Shown here one piece after another: positions 1 to 8,238 of a stretch of 64,000 bases of DNA (positions within the stretch are counted from its first letter, which is position 1; each line of letters opens with the position of its first letter). The DNA is taken from assembly GCA_016713505.1 (NCBI GenBank), contig JADJPA010000001.1, positions 1,674,001 through 1,738,000 on the forward strand. Reading direction: 5' to 3'. The stretch comes from Candidatus Competibacteraceae bacterium (lineage in GTDB: Bacteria; Pseudomonadota; Gammaproteobacteria; Competibacterales; Competibacteraceae). The translations under genes and the position numbers were made by a program. The notes under the pieces are model-generated. The model did not search any database. It saw only the letters and a list, made by a program, of their open reading frames with translations, and was not told the DNA's origin.

Positions 1-664
1 GCGGCGCGGTCGGTTGTGGGAGTGGTTGCCTGATGAGCGGCTCGGCCGGGCTTAGAGCGCGAGATGCGGCAAGGGACGATGGTGCTAGCGGCTCCAGCGG
101 AGCGACCGTCCACGCCGCCGGAGCCGGCGACGGCATCACCGGCGGCGTCTTCTCGGAGACGGCCGCGGGCGGCGGCGCTCCAGCAACCCGCGGAGCGGGC
201 GGCGCTGGAGCGGCTGTCGACCACGGCGGCGGCCCCGGCGGGTCAGCCGCCGCTTGCGCTAACAGCAGCCATCCCAGCGCGCGACGGCGCTGCCAAAGCT
301 CATTACCCGGCTGCGCGCCGCCCGCGCCGAGATGGTTCTCCCACAATCGATCTAGCTCATCCGCCAGTTGCCGATGGCGGCCTTCACTCAGTTCGCCAGA
401 ATCCAGCAGCCGCTGCAACTCCAAGCGCAACAACGTTAGATTTTCTAGGTCGATCGATGCGTAGCGCGACTGGTCACCGGCCATCGCCACAATCGGCGGC
501 GCTGGCTCGGATGGCGCCAGCACCGACGCGCTGGCGCCTTGGGTGACGGCCAAGCGGCCCCGCAACATCCGCACCTGATGCCGGGCGACGATAAGCGCAA
601 TCAGAAGAATGATCGGCGACAGCAGCCACAACCCCGCCAGCAGCAACAAGAACGTCCAATCCAT
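1..664 (-). CDS. Predicted membrane protein, N-terminal part only (runs off the window)
   Basis: An open frame starts at the ATG whose first base is 664 and stays open to the window edge (about 221 codons seen). Residues about 3-27 form one strongly hydrophobic segment (WTFLLLLAGLWLLSPIILLI), followed by a basic stretch. A short alpha-helical part rich in Leu, Arg and Glu follows (about 70-125), then a long Pro/Ala linker. The design, one N-terminal anchor plus helix plus Pro-rich linker, is seen at the start of large multi-spanning proteins such as the DUF2339 family, but the diagnostic part lies outside the window, so the family is a guess. It lies 40 bp downstream of pspA on the same strand and is probably co-transcribed with it. 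Confidence 0.6.
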   Translation of the reverse strand, partial: MDWTFLLLLAGLWLLSPIILLIALIVARHQVRMLRGRLAVTQGASASVLAPSEPAPPIVAMAGDQSRYASIDLENLTLLRLELQRLLDSGELSEGRHRQLADELDRLWENHLGAGGAQPGNELWQRRRALGWLLLAQAAADPPGPPPWSTAAPAPPAPRVAGAPPPAAVSEKTPPVMPSPAPAAWTVAPLEPLAPSSLAASRALSPAEPLIRQPLPQPTAP

Positions 665-704
665 AGGGAAAACCGCCTTTTAACCGTCGCTCCACGTCTT
701 AAGT

Positions 705-1385
705 TCAATGCTTACCCAATAACGCTTCCTGCTTGAGCGCCGCCAGCTCCGCCTCGACTTCGCTGTTGACTTCCATCTTCAGAAATTCCCGTTCGATCTG
801 ACTGTACTGCCCGTACAGCTCCTCGCGCGCCTCCATCCGCGCTTCCATCTCATCTACCTTGCCCGCCATCCGGCCGAGCGAGTTATTGAGATCGAGGCCG
901 GTCTGGAAGCGGTCGTAGACCTGATCCATTTGCCCCCGCGCTTGCGCCGCGCGCTGCCGCGCCACCAGACTGCCTTTCTTCAGCCGCGCCTCCTCCAGTT
1001 TCATTTCCAGCGCGCGCAATTGGGTCTTGAGCCGTTCGCTGGTGCGTTTGGCCGACTCCCAGGAGGTTTCCAGGTTGGCGACCACTGCATCGTGCTCTTT
1101 CTTGCGCAGCAACGCTTCCCGCGCCAGCGCCTCGTTGCCGGATTCCAGCGCCCGGCGCGCTCGACCGTGCCATTCCTCGGCCTGACGGCGTTGATTTTCC
1201 AACTCCTTGGCCAACTGCTTTTCGCTGGCCACGGCGTCGATCACCCCTTCACGGGCGCTGTTGATATTCTCCTCCATCTCACGGATGAGTTGCTTGATCA
1301 TCCGCTCCGGATCTTCGACCCGATCCACTAGATCGTTCAGGTTGGCACTGATTACATCGCTGATGCGCTTGAACAGATTAGCCAT
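705..1385 (-). CDS. pspA: PspA/IM30 family membrane-stress protein
   Basis: 226 residues starting MANLFKRISDVISANLNDLV, the amphipathic N-terminal helix typical of PspA/IM30 proteins. Nearly all of the rest is predicted coiled coil rich in Glu, Lys, Arg and Ala. Family members bind stressed inner membranes and form ESCRT-III-like assemblies; E. coli PspA also inhibits the sigma-54 activator PspF. The start at 1385 is chosen over an upstream in-frame one because a GGAGG (1391-1395) lies five bases before it and the family begins exactly with this helix. No pspF, pspB or pspC is adjacent. Instead a membrane protein follows on the same strand, which suggests a PspA unit of the non-enterobacterial type. 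Confidence 0.93.
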   Translation of the reverse strand: MANLFKRISDVISANLNDLVDRVEDPERMIKQLIREMEENINSAREGVIDAVASEKQLAKELENQRRQAEEWHGRARRALESGNEALAREALLRKKEHDAVVANLETSWESAKRTSERLKTQLRALEMKLEEARLKKGSLVARQRAAQARGQMDQVYDRFQTGLDLNNSLGRMAGKVDEMEARMEAREELYGQYSQIEREFLKMEVNSEVEAELAALKQEALLGKH

Positions 1386-1473
1386 ATTAGCCTCCAAAGA
1401 GTGACAGTTTATGAGAATAATAGCGTGAGTATAATCAGGAATATATGTCTTGAACATTGTTTAATTTAATTTT

Positions 1474-1500
1474 CGAAAAAAATCCGCCAAACGGCGGATT
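1474..1500 (-). terminator. Rho-independent terminator of the repeat-protein gene
   Basis: Perfect 8-bp stem AATCCGCC / GGCGGATT with a 4-base loop at 1481-1500. It is followed, in minus-strand sense, by a run of seven T (the A run 1475-1482 on the plus strand). It lies 10 bp past the stop of the gene at 1511-2224. Confidence 0.85.
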
Positions 1501-1510
1501 GAAATAGCGC

Positions 1511-2224
1511 TCAATCTTGCTGTTGACGGCGACGGCGACCATCTCCGGCATCATCGTCACGGTTGCGCTTGCGACCTTGACCTGCATCGTCACTGTCACG
1601 ATTGCGCCCGCGGCCACCACCGGCGGCGTCATCGTTCCGACCTCGGTTGCGCCCCCAATCGTCATTGCCTCGCCCGCGGCCACCACCGGCGGCGTCATCG
1701 TTCCGACCTCGGTTGCGCCCCCAATCGTCATTGCCTCGCCCGCGGCCACCACCGGCGGCGTCATCGTTCCGACCTCGGTTGCGCCCCCAATCGTCATTGC
1801 CTCGATCACGACGGCCGCTCTGACCGTCATTGCCCTCACCGCCGCCGCGCCCGCGATTACCCATCCGGCTCTGCCAGTCATCGCCATCGCCACCGGAACT
1901 ACCGCTGTCAAAACCGCCACTTTGCTTGCGACCACCTGTCCGGCTCTGCCAGTCATCACCGCTGCCACTGTTGCGGTGGCCTTGTCTGCTTTGCCCATCG
2001 TTACCAGCGTCGGAACGATTGCGTCTGCCGGAACGCTCGCGGTCATCCCTTCCATCGCGGTCACCGCGCGGAACGTGCTCCATGACATCGCCCACCGGAG
2101 TTCCCTTGAAGACCTCCTGCATCAACCTGAACGGAAGATCGTCTCCCGCTCCCCTGGCGGAGACCGCCACCGGAGCCGAGACCATTAGAGTCGCCACCGA
2201 TAGAACCAGTACCTTGATATTCAT
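1511..2224 (-). CDS. Exported Arg/Asp/Gly-rich tandem-repeat protein, function unknown
   Basis: 237 residues. Residues 1-24 are a clear Sec signal peptide (MNIKVLVLSVATLMVSAPVA, likely cut after VSA). A short folded-looking part follows (about 25-52, DDLPFRLMQEVFKGTPVGDV). From about residue 53 on the protein is low-complexity and made almost only of R, D, G, N, S, W and Q. It contains DDWQSR-type motifs, then three perfect 22-residue repeats (GNDDWGRNRGRNDDAAGGGR plus two residues), and ends in a basic tail (GRRRRQQQD). Strong charge alternation and absence of hydrophobic core point to a disordered, secreted or periplasmic protein. Because of the repeats other frames are open as well. The signal peptide and the dedicated terminator support this frame. 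I do not recognise the family. Confidence 0.7.
   Translation of the reverse strand: MNIKVLVLSVATLMVSAPVAVSARGAGDDLPFRLMQEVFKGTPVGDVMEHVPRGDRDGRDDRERSGRRNRSDAGNDGQSRQGHRNSGSGDDWQSRTGGRKQSGGFDSGSSGGDGDDWQSRMGNRGRGGGEGNDGQSGRRDRGNDDWGRNRGRNDDAAGGGRGRGNDDWGRNRGRNDDAAGGGRGRGNDDWGRNRGRNDDAAGGGRGRNRDSDDAGQGRKRNRDDDAGDGRRRRQQQD
1609..1806. repeat. Three tandem copies of a 66-bp unit
   Basis: Copies begin at 1609, 1675 and 1741 and are identical except for the last two bases of the third. The unit is 22 codons long, so copy-number change keeps the reading frame of the surrounding gene. The lack of drift indicates recent amplification or ongoing homogenisation. Confidence 0.92.
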
Positions 2225-2375
2225 GAGTTTGCCCCTGTCCCAGTTAAATATAACGCCGTATTAATTCCTGCCCTTGACCACAAAACAATAGCAGTTAACG
2301 GGCTGGTGTGCCGCCCTATAGCCACGCTTATGACGACGGGTGTCACAGAACCTTGCAAGTGCGGTTTGTGGCACC

Positions 2376-2989
2376 ATGCTTTGCAAGCCATCACCTGTGA
2401 AGGCCACCTCTTATCCCTGCTTCTCAAACCCCATCTGACCCCGAGGATAATCTGGCCCTCGAACGCAGCGCCGACTTCAAGAGCGAATTTTTCGATGGTG
2501 AAATCTTCGCCCCGACGGCGGCCAATGAGTCGCATAACCTCATTGTGACTAACGCAATACGCGAATTGAGCTTTCAGTTCAAAAAATTTCTTTGCAAAAC
2601 TTATACCAATAACCTGCAAGTCCAGGTTGATCGGAGCGGGTTGTGCAGCGGCCCGGACGTGGTGGTGGTTTGCGGCAAGGCCCAGTTCGACGACGCCCAG
2701 CTCGACACCTTGCTGAATCCGACCCTCATCGTCGAGGTGCTGTCGGACTCCACCCAAGCCCACGACCGGGGTCGCAAGTTCGAGCAGTACCGCAAGCTGG
2801 AATCGCTGGCCGAATACGTGCTGACCGCGCAAAACCGCCCCCATATCGACGCGCACCGACGCCGGGTCAAACCAGGAATGGTTGCTGGCGGAATGCGACG
2901 GTCTGGACGGGGTGTTGCGCTGGCCATCCAGCGACCGCACGCTGGCGCTGGCGGCGATTTACGACCAGGTGGAATGGCCGACCACCTGA
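2376..2989 (+). pseudogene. Frameshifted Uma2 family (PD-(D/E)XK) endonuclease-like gene
   Basis: The conserved Uma2 pieces are present but lie in different frames. The N-terminus (MLCKPSPVKATSYPCFSNPI then stop) starts at ATG 2376. The next piece reads ...LALERSADFKSEFFDGEIFA, with NPTLIVEVLSDST, DRGRKFEQYRKLESLAEYVL and PDVVVV, up to about 2865. The C-terminal part, NQEWLLAECDGLDGVLRWPS to IYDQVEWPTT, is in a third register and stops at 2987-2989. At least two indels therefore break it. Spliced together it would be about 200 residues, a normal Uma2 length. Uma2 proteins are restriction-like proteins of poorly known role that are greatly expanded in some bacteria. Two more Uma2 fragments lie in this window. 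Confidence 0.85.
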
Positions 2990-3083
2990 AACGCCCGACG
3001 TTCGAGCGGGTTCCAGTCTGCTATCATGGCGCGCTCGCGCCGGATACCCCGGCCCCTGTGTTATCAGAACGATCCGACCCGCC

Positions 3084-3884
3084 ATGAATCCAGTTTTACA
3101 CATCGCCCAGCGCGCCGCTCTCAGCGCCAGCCGTATCCTGCTGCGCCATTTCGATCACCTGGAACGGCTCAACGTCACCACCAAACAGCGCAACGATTTT
3201 GTCAGCGAAGCCGATGTGCAGGCCGAGCGCGAGATCATTCAAACCCTGCGCAAAACCTATCCCAATCACGGCATTCTGGCCGAGGAAAGCGGCGAACAAC
3301 CCGGCCAGGACGAGTACGAATGGGTGATCGATCCGCTAGACGGCACCACCAACTTTTTGCATGGGATCCCTCACTTCGCCATCTCCATCGCTTTCCGTCA
3401 CAAGAAGCGGCTGGAAGCGGCGTTGGTCTACGACCCGATCCGCCAGGAGCTATTCACCGCCTCGCGCGGTGGCAGCGCCCAGCTGAACGACCGACGCATC
3501 AGGGTCAGCGGGGTCAACGCCCTGGAAAACGCCTTGCTCGGTACCGGCTTTCCGTTTCGCCATCCCCAGCACCAACCGGCTTATCTGAATGCCTTCGGCC
3601 ATTTGTTCGGCAAATGCGTGGAAATCCGTCGCGCCGGAGCGGCCTCGTTGGATTTGGCCTACGTCGCGGCGGGCCGGCTCGACGCCTTCTGGGAGATCGG
3701 CTTGAAACCGTGGGATCTGGCGGGCGGCGCGCTGCTGGTGCAAGAGGCTGGCGGTTTGCTCAGCGATTTCGGCGGCGGCAACGACTTCATGAAAACTGGC
3801 AACATCGTCGCCGGTAACCCCAAAATGTTCAAAGCCTTGCTTCAAGAGATGCAGCCGCATCTGACGCCGGACTTGGCCCGTTAG
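3084..3884 (+). CDS. suhB: Inositol-1-monophosphatase
   Basis: 266 residues, the normal SuhB length. The Mg/Li-dependent phosphatase motifs are intact: LAEESGE (E67/E68), DPLDGTTNF (D83, D86) and PWDLAGG (W210, D211). It hydrolyses inositol-1-phosphate to inositol. In E. coli SuhB also serves in rRNA antitermination complexes with NusA. The start at 3084 gives the family N-terminus MNPVLHIAQRAA; an in-frame upstream extension into the Uma2 debris is not part of the gene. A very GC-rich stretch (3890-3965) with several possible hairpins follows the stop. Confidence 0.96.
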   Translation: MNPVLHIAQRAALSASRILLRHFDHLERLNVTTKQRNDFVSEADVQAEREIIQTLRKTYPNHGILAEESGEQPGQDEYEWVIDPLDGTTNFLHGIPHFAISIAFRHKKRLEAALVYDPIRQELFTASRGGSAQLNDRRIRVSGVNALENALLGTGFPFRHPQHQPAYLNAFGHLFGKCVEIRRAGAASLDLAYVAAGRLDAFWEIGLKPWDLAGGALLVQEAGGLLSDFGGGNDFMKTGNIVAGNPKMFKALLQEMQPHLTPDLAR

Positions 3885-4041
3885 CCGCACGGGGCACAGC
3901 GCCGGCGTCCGCGGCGCTCGGTGCGGGCCGGCCGCGGCCCCGGCGCGGACCCGTGCCGGGCGCTCACTACCTAATGGAGTAGTTTTCCCGGTGAATAGGC
4001 TATTTCTTGAAGTATCCTGAACCCTTGGCGACCGGTAATGG

Positions 4042-5406
4042 ATGGAAAATCTGATGACGGAAGCAGCGACGTCCAAACCTTACAATCTGTTGCGCTCTTT
4101 TTCCATTCTCAGCCTGTTATCCATCGTGGCGATCAGCGCGATCTCAGCCGCTTTGCTGGCGCGGTTCCTGCGGGACAATCTGCTACAACGAGACGCCGTG
4201 GTTACGATGCAATTCGTGCAAGGCATCGCCCAAACGCAAAACACCAGCGTTTATTTCACCGAACAGAATTACGCCAAGCGCAAGGGACCGCTGACGGATT
4301 TCTTCAACCACATCGCCCACATGCCGGATGTGGTGCGCGCCAACGTCTACTCGCGGCAACGGATCGTTCTTTGGTCCAACGAAGAACACATGATCGGCCA
4401 ACAATTCAAGGACGATAACTTGGAACTGGATCGCGCCTTGGCGGGCGAACTGGCGCTGGAAACCGGCCAAGTCGATCATCCGGCCAAATCCGAACACATT
4501 CTGTTCGCGCCGGACGTCGATCAATTCGTGGAAAACTACATTCCGATTCGCGACCCGCGCGGCGGCGAGGTCGTCGGCGTGGTCGAAATCTACAAGCTGC
4601 CGCGCGTGCTGATGCAGACCATCGCCAAGGGGACACGTCTGGTCTGGCTCAACGCCTTGCTGGGCGGCTTGCTGATTTACGGCGCGCTGTTTTGGATCGT
4701 GCGCCGCGCCAGCCTCACCATTCAATGCCAGCAGCAAGCCTTGGTGGAAGCGGGAAAATGGGCGGCCATCGGCGAACTGGCGGCGGCGGTGACCCACAGC
4801 TTGCGCAACCCCCTGGCCTCGATCCGCTCCTCCGCCGAACTGGCGCGCGAGGAACAGAACCCGGCGATCCACGAATACCTGACCGACATCATGATCAAAG
4901 TGGATGAGCTGGAAAAATGGGCGCGCGAATTGCTCATTTATTTCTATCAACCCGGCGACACGCAGAAGACCGCGCCGGTCGCCACCGTTTTACAGACCAC
5001 TCTCGATAGTTTTGCCCGGCGCACGCAAAGCCAGCGGATCCAAGTGGAGCTGGCGCTGTCCGAACCGCTGCCGACCGTGCAGGGCGACCCTCAGTTGCTC
5101 GTGCAAGTGCTCAACAGCCTGATCGCCAACGCGCTGGAAGCGATGCCCGACGGGGGCCGGCTGCGGATCGGCGGCGAACGCCGGGAAGACCGCTTTACCT
5201 TGCATTTGAGCGACACCGGCGCCGGTATTTCACCCGATCGCTTGGCCGAGGTCTTCACGCCGTTCATCACCCATAAACCGCAGGGCCTGGGGGTCGGTCT
5301 GGCGCTGGCGCGCCGCATCGCCCAACGTTACGGCGGGCAATTGGACTTGCGCAGCCAACCGGGCAAAGGCACCACCGCCTCCTTGCAATTGCCGATAGTC
5401 CGGTAA
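4042..5406 (+). CDS. Membrane sensor histidine kinase
   Basis: 454 residues. Transmembrane segments at about 20-42 and 200-221 enclose a sensor domain of about 155 residues on the outer side of the membrane. No known ligand pocket was recognised. A dimerisation/phosphoacceptor domain follows with H252 in THSLRNPLASIRSS, then an HATPase_c domain with N box (NSLIANALEAMPDGG), G1 (DTGAGIS) and G2 (GLGVGLALARRIAQRYGG). An alternative start is the Met at codon 5. It is followed after 50 bp by a sigma-54-dependent response regulator, its evident partner, and then by a sigma-54 promoter, so the pair probably controls the downstream operon at 7084-10893. Confidence 0.92.
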   Translation: MENLMTEAATSKPYNLLRSFSILSLLSIVAISAISAALLARFLRDNLLQRDAVVTMQFVQGIAQTQNTSVYFTEQNYAKRKGPLTDFFNHIAHMPDVVRANVYSRQRIVLWSNEEHMIGQQFKDDNLELDRALAGELALETGQVDHPAKSEHILFAPDVDQFVENYIPIRDPRGGEVVGVVEIYKLPRVLMQTIAKGTRLVWLNALLGGLLIYGALFWIVRRASLTIQCQQQALVEAGKWAAIGELAAAVTHSLRNPLASIRSSAELAREEQNPAIHEYLTDIMIKVDELEKWARELLIYFYQPGDTQKTAPVATVLQTTLDSFARRTQSQRIQVELALSEPLPTVQGDPQLLVQVLNSLIANALEAMPDGGRLRIGGERREDRFTLHLSDTGAGISPDRLAEVFTPFITHKPQGLGVGLALARRIAQRYGGQLDLRSQPGKGTTASLQLPIVR

Positions 5407-5456
5407 GCTACCCGCGTTCCGATCCGCCCCTCGACACCCGACCGGTAAGCGCCGCC

Positions 5457-6866
5457 ATGTCCAACGCCATTCTGATCATCGACGATGAGGCGACGCTCGC
5501 CAAGAACGTCAAGACCTACCTCGCCCGCCACGGTTATGAAGCGCAAGCAGCCGCCAGCGGCGAGGAAGGTCTGGCGCAACTCGACCATTTCAAGCCCGAT
5601 GTGGTCCTGCTGGATTTTCAGATGGAGGGAATGAACGGCCTCGACGTATTGCGGCGGATTCGAGCGGAAGCCCCGCATATCAAGGTCATCATGTTGACCG
5701 GCCACGGCGGCGTGGAGGTGGCGGTCGAAGCGATGAAAGCCGGCGCTTACGATTATTTGACCAAACCGGTCGTGCTCGGCGAACTCAAGCGGCTGCTGGA
5801 CAAGGCTGTCGGCCAAGACCGGTTGGAAAGCGCGCTGAGCTATTATCAAGGCCGGCAAGCGGAGCAAAGCGGCTTGAACAAGCTGTTGGGCGAATCGCCG
5901 CCGATGCTGGCGCTCAAGCACAAAATCCGCCAATTCATCGAAGCGGAACGCCGCTTGATCGACGGCGAACCACCCGCCGTGCTGATCACCGGCGAGACCG
6001 GCACCGGCAAGGAACTGGTGGCGCGGGCCTTTCATTTCGAGGGTCCGCGCCAGCGCCAACCTTTCGTCGAGATCAATTGCGCGGCGATTCCGGCGCAACT
6101 GCTGGAAACCGAATTGTTCGGTTTCGAACGCGGCGCTTTTACCGACGCTAAGGAGCGCAAGCTGGGTTTGGTGGAAATGGCTGACGGCGGCACCCTGTTT
6201 CTCGATGAAATCGGCGAGATGCAACTGTCGTTGCAGGCGAAGCTGCTCAAATTGTTGGAAGATAAGACCGTGCGGCGTCTGGGCAGCCTGCGCGATCAAA
6301 AAGTCAATCTCCGCATCATCGCCGCCACCAACCAATCCCTGGAGGAGCGAGTTCAGCAAGGGCAATTTCGCTCCGATCTGTTTTTCCGACTGCGCATCAT
6401 TCACATTGCCCTACCGTCGCTGCGCGAGCGGGCTGAAGACATCATTCTGCTGGCCAGAGCCTTTCTCGACAGTCACGGCAAGCGCTACGGCAAGCCCGCT
6501 TTGCGCTTCACGGCGGCGGCGGAACAGGCGCTGTGCCACTACACCTGGCCGGGTAACGTGCGGGAATTGCGCAACGGTATCGAGCACGCCGTACTGTTGG
6601 CGGAAGACACTCACATCGAACCGCAACATCTGGCCGTTTGTCCGGCCTTGACGCCCGCGCCACCCAGCGCTGCGCCCAGCACTCTTGCCGCCGGTCAGAA
6701 CTTCCCCCAGGAAGGGATCGATCTGGAACGGCTGGAGCAGGAGTTAATCGTGCAAGCCTTGCAGCATACCGGCTGGAACGTCAGCCGCGCCGCCAAACTG
6801 TTAGGTTTGTCGCGCGACACCTTGCGCTATCGCATGGAAAAATACCGACTCTACGCCCCGACTTAG
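5457..6866 (+). CDS. NtrC-family sigma-54-dependent response regulator
   Basis: 469 residues. The receiver domain (1-120) has D10/D11, the phosphoacceptor D53 (LLDFQME), T81 and K104. The AAA+ domain has Walker A GETGTGKE (179-186), a sigma-54 contact loop that reads GAFTDA (226-231) rather than GAFTGA, and Walker B GTLFLDEIGE. A Fis-type helix-turn-helix closes the protein (WNVSRAAKLLGLSRDTLRYR). Such proteins bind upstream palindromes when phosphorylated and remodel sigma-54 polymerase. The gene follows its kinase gene. A perfect palindrome (6900-6918) and a sigma-54 promoter (7011-7027) begin only 34 and 145 bp after its stop. Confidence 0.95.
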   Translation: MSNAILIIDDEATLAKNVKTYLARHGYEAQAAASGEEGLAQLDHFKPDVVLLDFQMEGMNGLDVLRRIRAEAPHIKVIMLTGHGGVEVAVEAMKAGAYDYLTKPVVLGELKRLLDKAVGQDRLESALSYYQGRQAEQSGLNKLLGESPPMLALKHKIRQFIEAERRLIDGEPPAVLITGETGTGKELVARAFHFEGPRQRQPFVEINCAAIPAQLLETELFGFERGAFTDAKERKLGLVEMADGGTLFLDEIGEMQLSLQAKLLKLLEDKTVRRLGSLRDQKVNLRIIAATNQSLEERVQQGQFRSDLFFRLRIIHIALPSLRERAEDIILLARAFLDSHGKRYGKPALRFTAAAEQALCHYTWPGNVRELRNGIEHAVLLAEDTHIEPQHLAVCPALTPAPPSAAPSTLAAGQNFPQEGIDLERLEQELIVQALQHTGWNVSRAAKLLGLSRDTLRYRMEKYRLYAPT

Positions 6867-6899
6867 CCGTTTTTTCCCTTAGCCCAAGTTTGGGGTGAA

Positions 6900-6918
6900 T
6901 GACCCAGACCCTGGGTCA
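6900..6918. promoter_or_regulatory. Perfect palindrome, likely activator-binding site (UAS)
   Basis: TGACCCAG-acc-CTGGGTCA, two perfect 8-bp arms. Looser complementarity extends outward (TGGGG at 6891-6895, CCCCC further right). It sits about 95-110 bp upstream of the sigma-54 promoter, the usual distance for an enhancer bound by an NtrC-type activator, and directly after the activator gene. It could instead act as a transcription terminator, but there is no T run. An AT-rich stretch (6955-7010) between palindrome and promoter would suit IHF-type bending. Confidence 0.65.
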
Positions 6919-7010
6919 AATCCCCCACCCAACGGGCCCGCCCCTGCAATCCTTTTTAGTTAATAGAGATTAATATTAAATAAATCAATATCATAAAATA
7001 AAAATCAAAG

Positions 7011-7027
7011 TTGGCACCGGCTTTGCT
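7011..7027 (+). promoter_or_regulatory. Sigma-54 (-24/-12) promoter
   Basis: TTGGCACCGGCTTTGCT matches the consensus TTGGCAC-N5-TTGCW at every conserved position, with the invariant GG (7013-7014) and GC (7025-7026) exactly ten bases apart. Transcription would start near 7038, leaving a leader of about 45 bases before the ATG at 7084. It drives the three-gene operon 7084-10893. Confidence 0.88.
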
Positions 7028-7083
7028 CCAACACGCTTAACATCGTTACTGACGCCTTTATCGACCACCCATCGAGCGACGCC

Positions 7084-8238
7084 ATGCCCATCTCAAAAGC
7101 CGAACCCATCTCCTTGCTCAACCGGATCAACCGGACCCCCATCGAGAAAGAACCGCTGACGCCCGAGCGGCTTGCCAGCGTCAGGATCGCCTACAGCGCC
7201 CGACGGGTCGAGCGCGAAGCGCTGCACATGCTGCTGCGCGGCCCCATCAAGCCGCGCGCCGGCGATCTGGTTCTGGCGCGAGTGGACCGCCTGGGCCAGC
7301 ATCAGCGCATCGAATTGCCGCATGGGCGGCGGGCGCAGCTTTACGAGGGCGACGAAATTATCGTTTGCTACGGCAACCGCTATGCGCCCGATCAGTTTGA
7401 AGCTGTCGTCCCGGACCGCGTGGAAGAATGCCATCTGGTCGCCGGCGGCGGCGTCGCGGCGAAAATGTTGTCCCGCCACAGCAGCATGAAAAGGCCCACC
7501 ACGCTTGCCCCGCTCGGCCTGGTGGGAGACGCTGAGGGCCATCGCGTGAACGTCGCCGATTGGGGTTTGCCCAAACCCACTCCGACCGCCGCCCGTCCCT
7601 ACACGATCGCCGTGGTCGGCACCGCGATGAACGCCGGCAAGACCACTACGGCGGCCAATTTATGTAAGGGTCTGATCAGGGCCGGCACCAAGGTCGGCGC
7701 GGCCAAGATCACCGGCACCGGGGCTGGCTGCGACCGCTGGACGTTGGTGGACACGGGCGCTCATCCGGTGCTGGATTTCACCGATGCCGGTTATGCATCG
7801 ACCTACCGGGTATCTCCATCCCAGGTCGAAAACATCATGACCCTGCTGTGCGGCCATCTGGTGGCGGCAGGCGCGGAATTCATCGTGCTGGAAGTCGCCG
7901 ACGGCCTGTTTCAGGAAGAGACCTCGCGCCTGCTGGCCTCCCCGACCTTTACCGAGCAGGTGGACGGGATCATCTTCGCCGCTGGCGACGCGCTCGGCGC
8001 GCTGGCCGGGGTGGAATGGCTGCGCCGCCACCGCCTCCCCGTGCAGGCGGTCAGCGGCTTGCTGACGGCTTCTCCTTTGGCCTGCCGGGAAGCGGCCGCC
8101 ACCGGCTTGCCGGTGCTATCGCAACAGCAGCTATCGCGTGGCGAATGGCGGCCCGACCGTCCGGCCAACGGCGCTGCCTCGCAGGCTTGGCAAACGCTCT
8201 GGGAAGATGCTTCCGCCGTTGTGATGGGTCTTGGTTGA
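7084..8238 (+). CDS. P-loop NTPase with unknown N-terminal domain, first gene of sigma-54 operon
   Basis: 384 residues, soluble. Residues 1-165 are not recognised: a helical start, a beta-rich part (AGDLVLARVDRLGQHQRIEL) and a Gly-rich stretch (LVAGGGVAAKM). The C-terminal half is a P-loop domain with Walker A GTAMNAGKTTTAANL (179-193), KITGTGAGCDRW downstream and a hydrophobic strand ending in an acidic residue (FIVLEVADGLF). This layout resembles the DUF1611, MobB and dethiobiotin-synthetase class rather than ParA or GTPases. Substrate unknown. Its stop overlaps the ABC gene start (TGATG), so the two are translationally coupled. The sigma-54 promoter at 7011 is its own. Confidence 0.8.
   Translation: MPISKAEPISLLNRINRTPIEKEPLTPERLASVRIAYSARRVEREALHMLLRGPIKPRAGDLVLARVDRLGQHQRIELPHGRRAQLYEGDEIIVCYGNRYAPDQFEAVVPDRVEECHLVAGGGVAAKMLSRHSSMKRPTTLAPLGLVGDAEGHRVNVADWGLPKPTPTAARPYTIAVVGTAMNAGKTTTAANLCKGLIRAGTKVGAAKITGTGAGCDRWTLVDTGAHPVLDFTDAGYASTYRVSPSQVENIMTLLCGHLVAAGAEFIVLEVADGLFQEETSRLLASPTFTEQVDGIIFAAGDALGALAGVEWLRRHRLPVQAVSGLLTASPLACREAAATGLPVLSQQQLSRGEWRPDRPANGAASQAWQTLWEDASAVVMGLG

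Noticed and set aside
33..546. Two overlapping plus-strand ORFs of 143 and 160 codons
   Set aside because: They are shadows of the minus-strand membrane protein frame, which has a real transmembrane segment and runs on past the window edge. The amino-acid make-up of the plus-strand frames is not protein-like.
1609..1806. The 66-bp repeats as a CRISPR or other non-coding array
   Set aside because: There are no spacers; units are directly adjacent and in frame within a coding region.
1517..2188. Plus-strand ORF of 223 codons, Ala/Val/Thr-rich with the same repeats
   Set aside because: Open only because of the GC-rich repeats of the minus-strand gene. The minus-strand frame has a signal peptide and a terminator in the right place.
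3890..3965. GC-rich hairpins after suhB as a terminator
   Set aside because: Several strong stems are possible but no T run follows in either direction, so termination cannot be claimed.
7848..8237. Upstream extension of the ABC transporter frame to 7848
   Set aside because: The extension lies inside the P-loop gene and reads as Arg/Gly-rich nonsense. The ATG at 8238, coupled to the P-loop stop, gives a normal exporter N-terminus.
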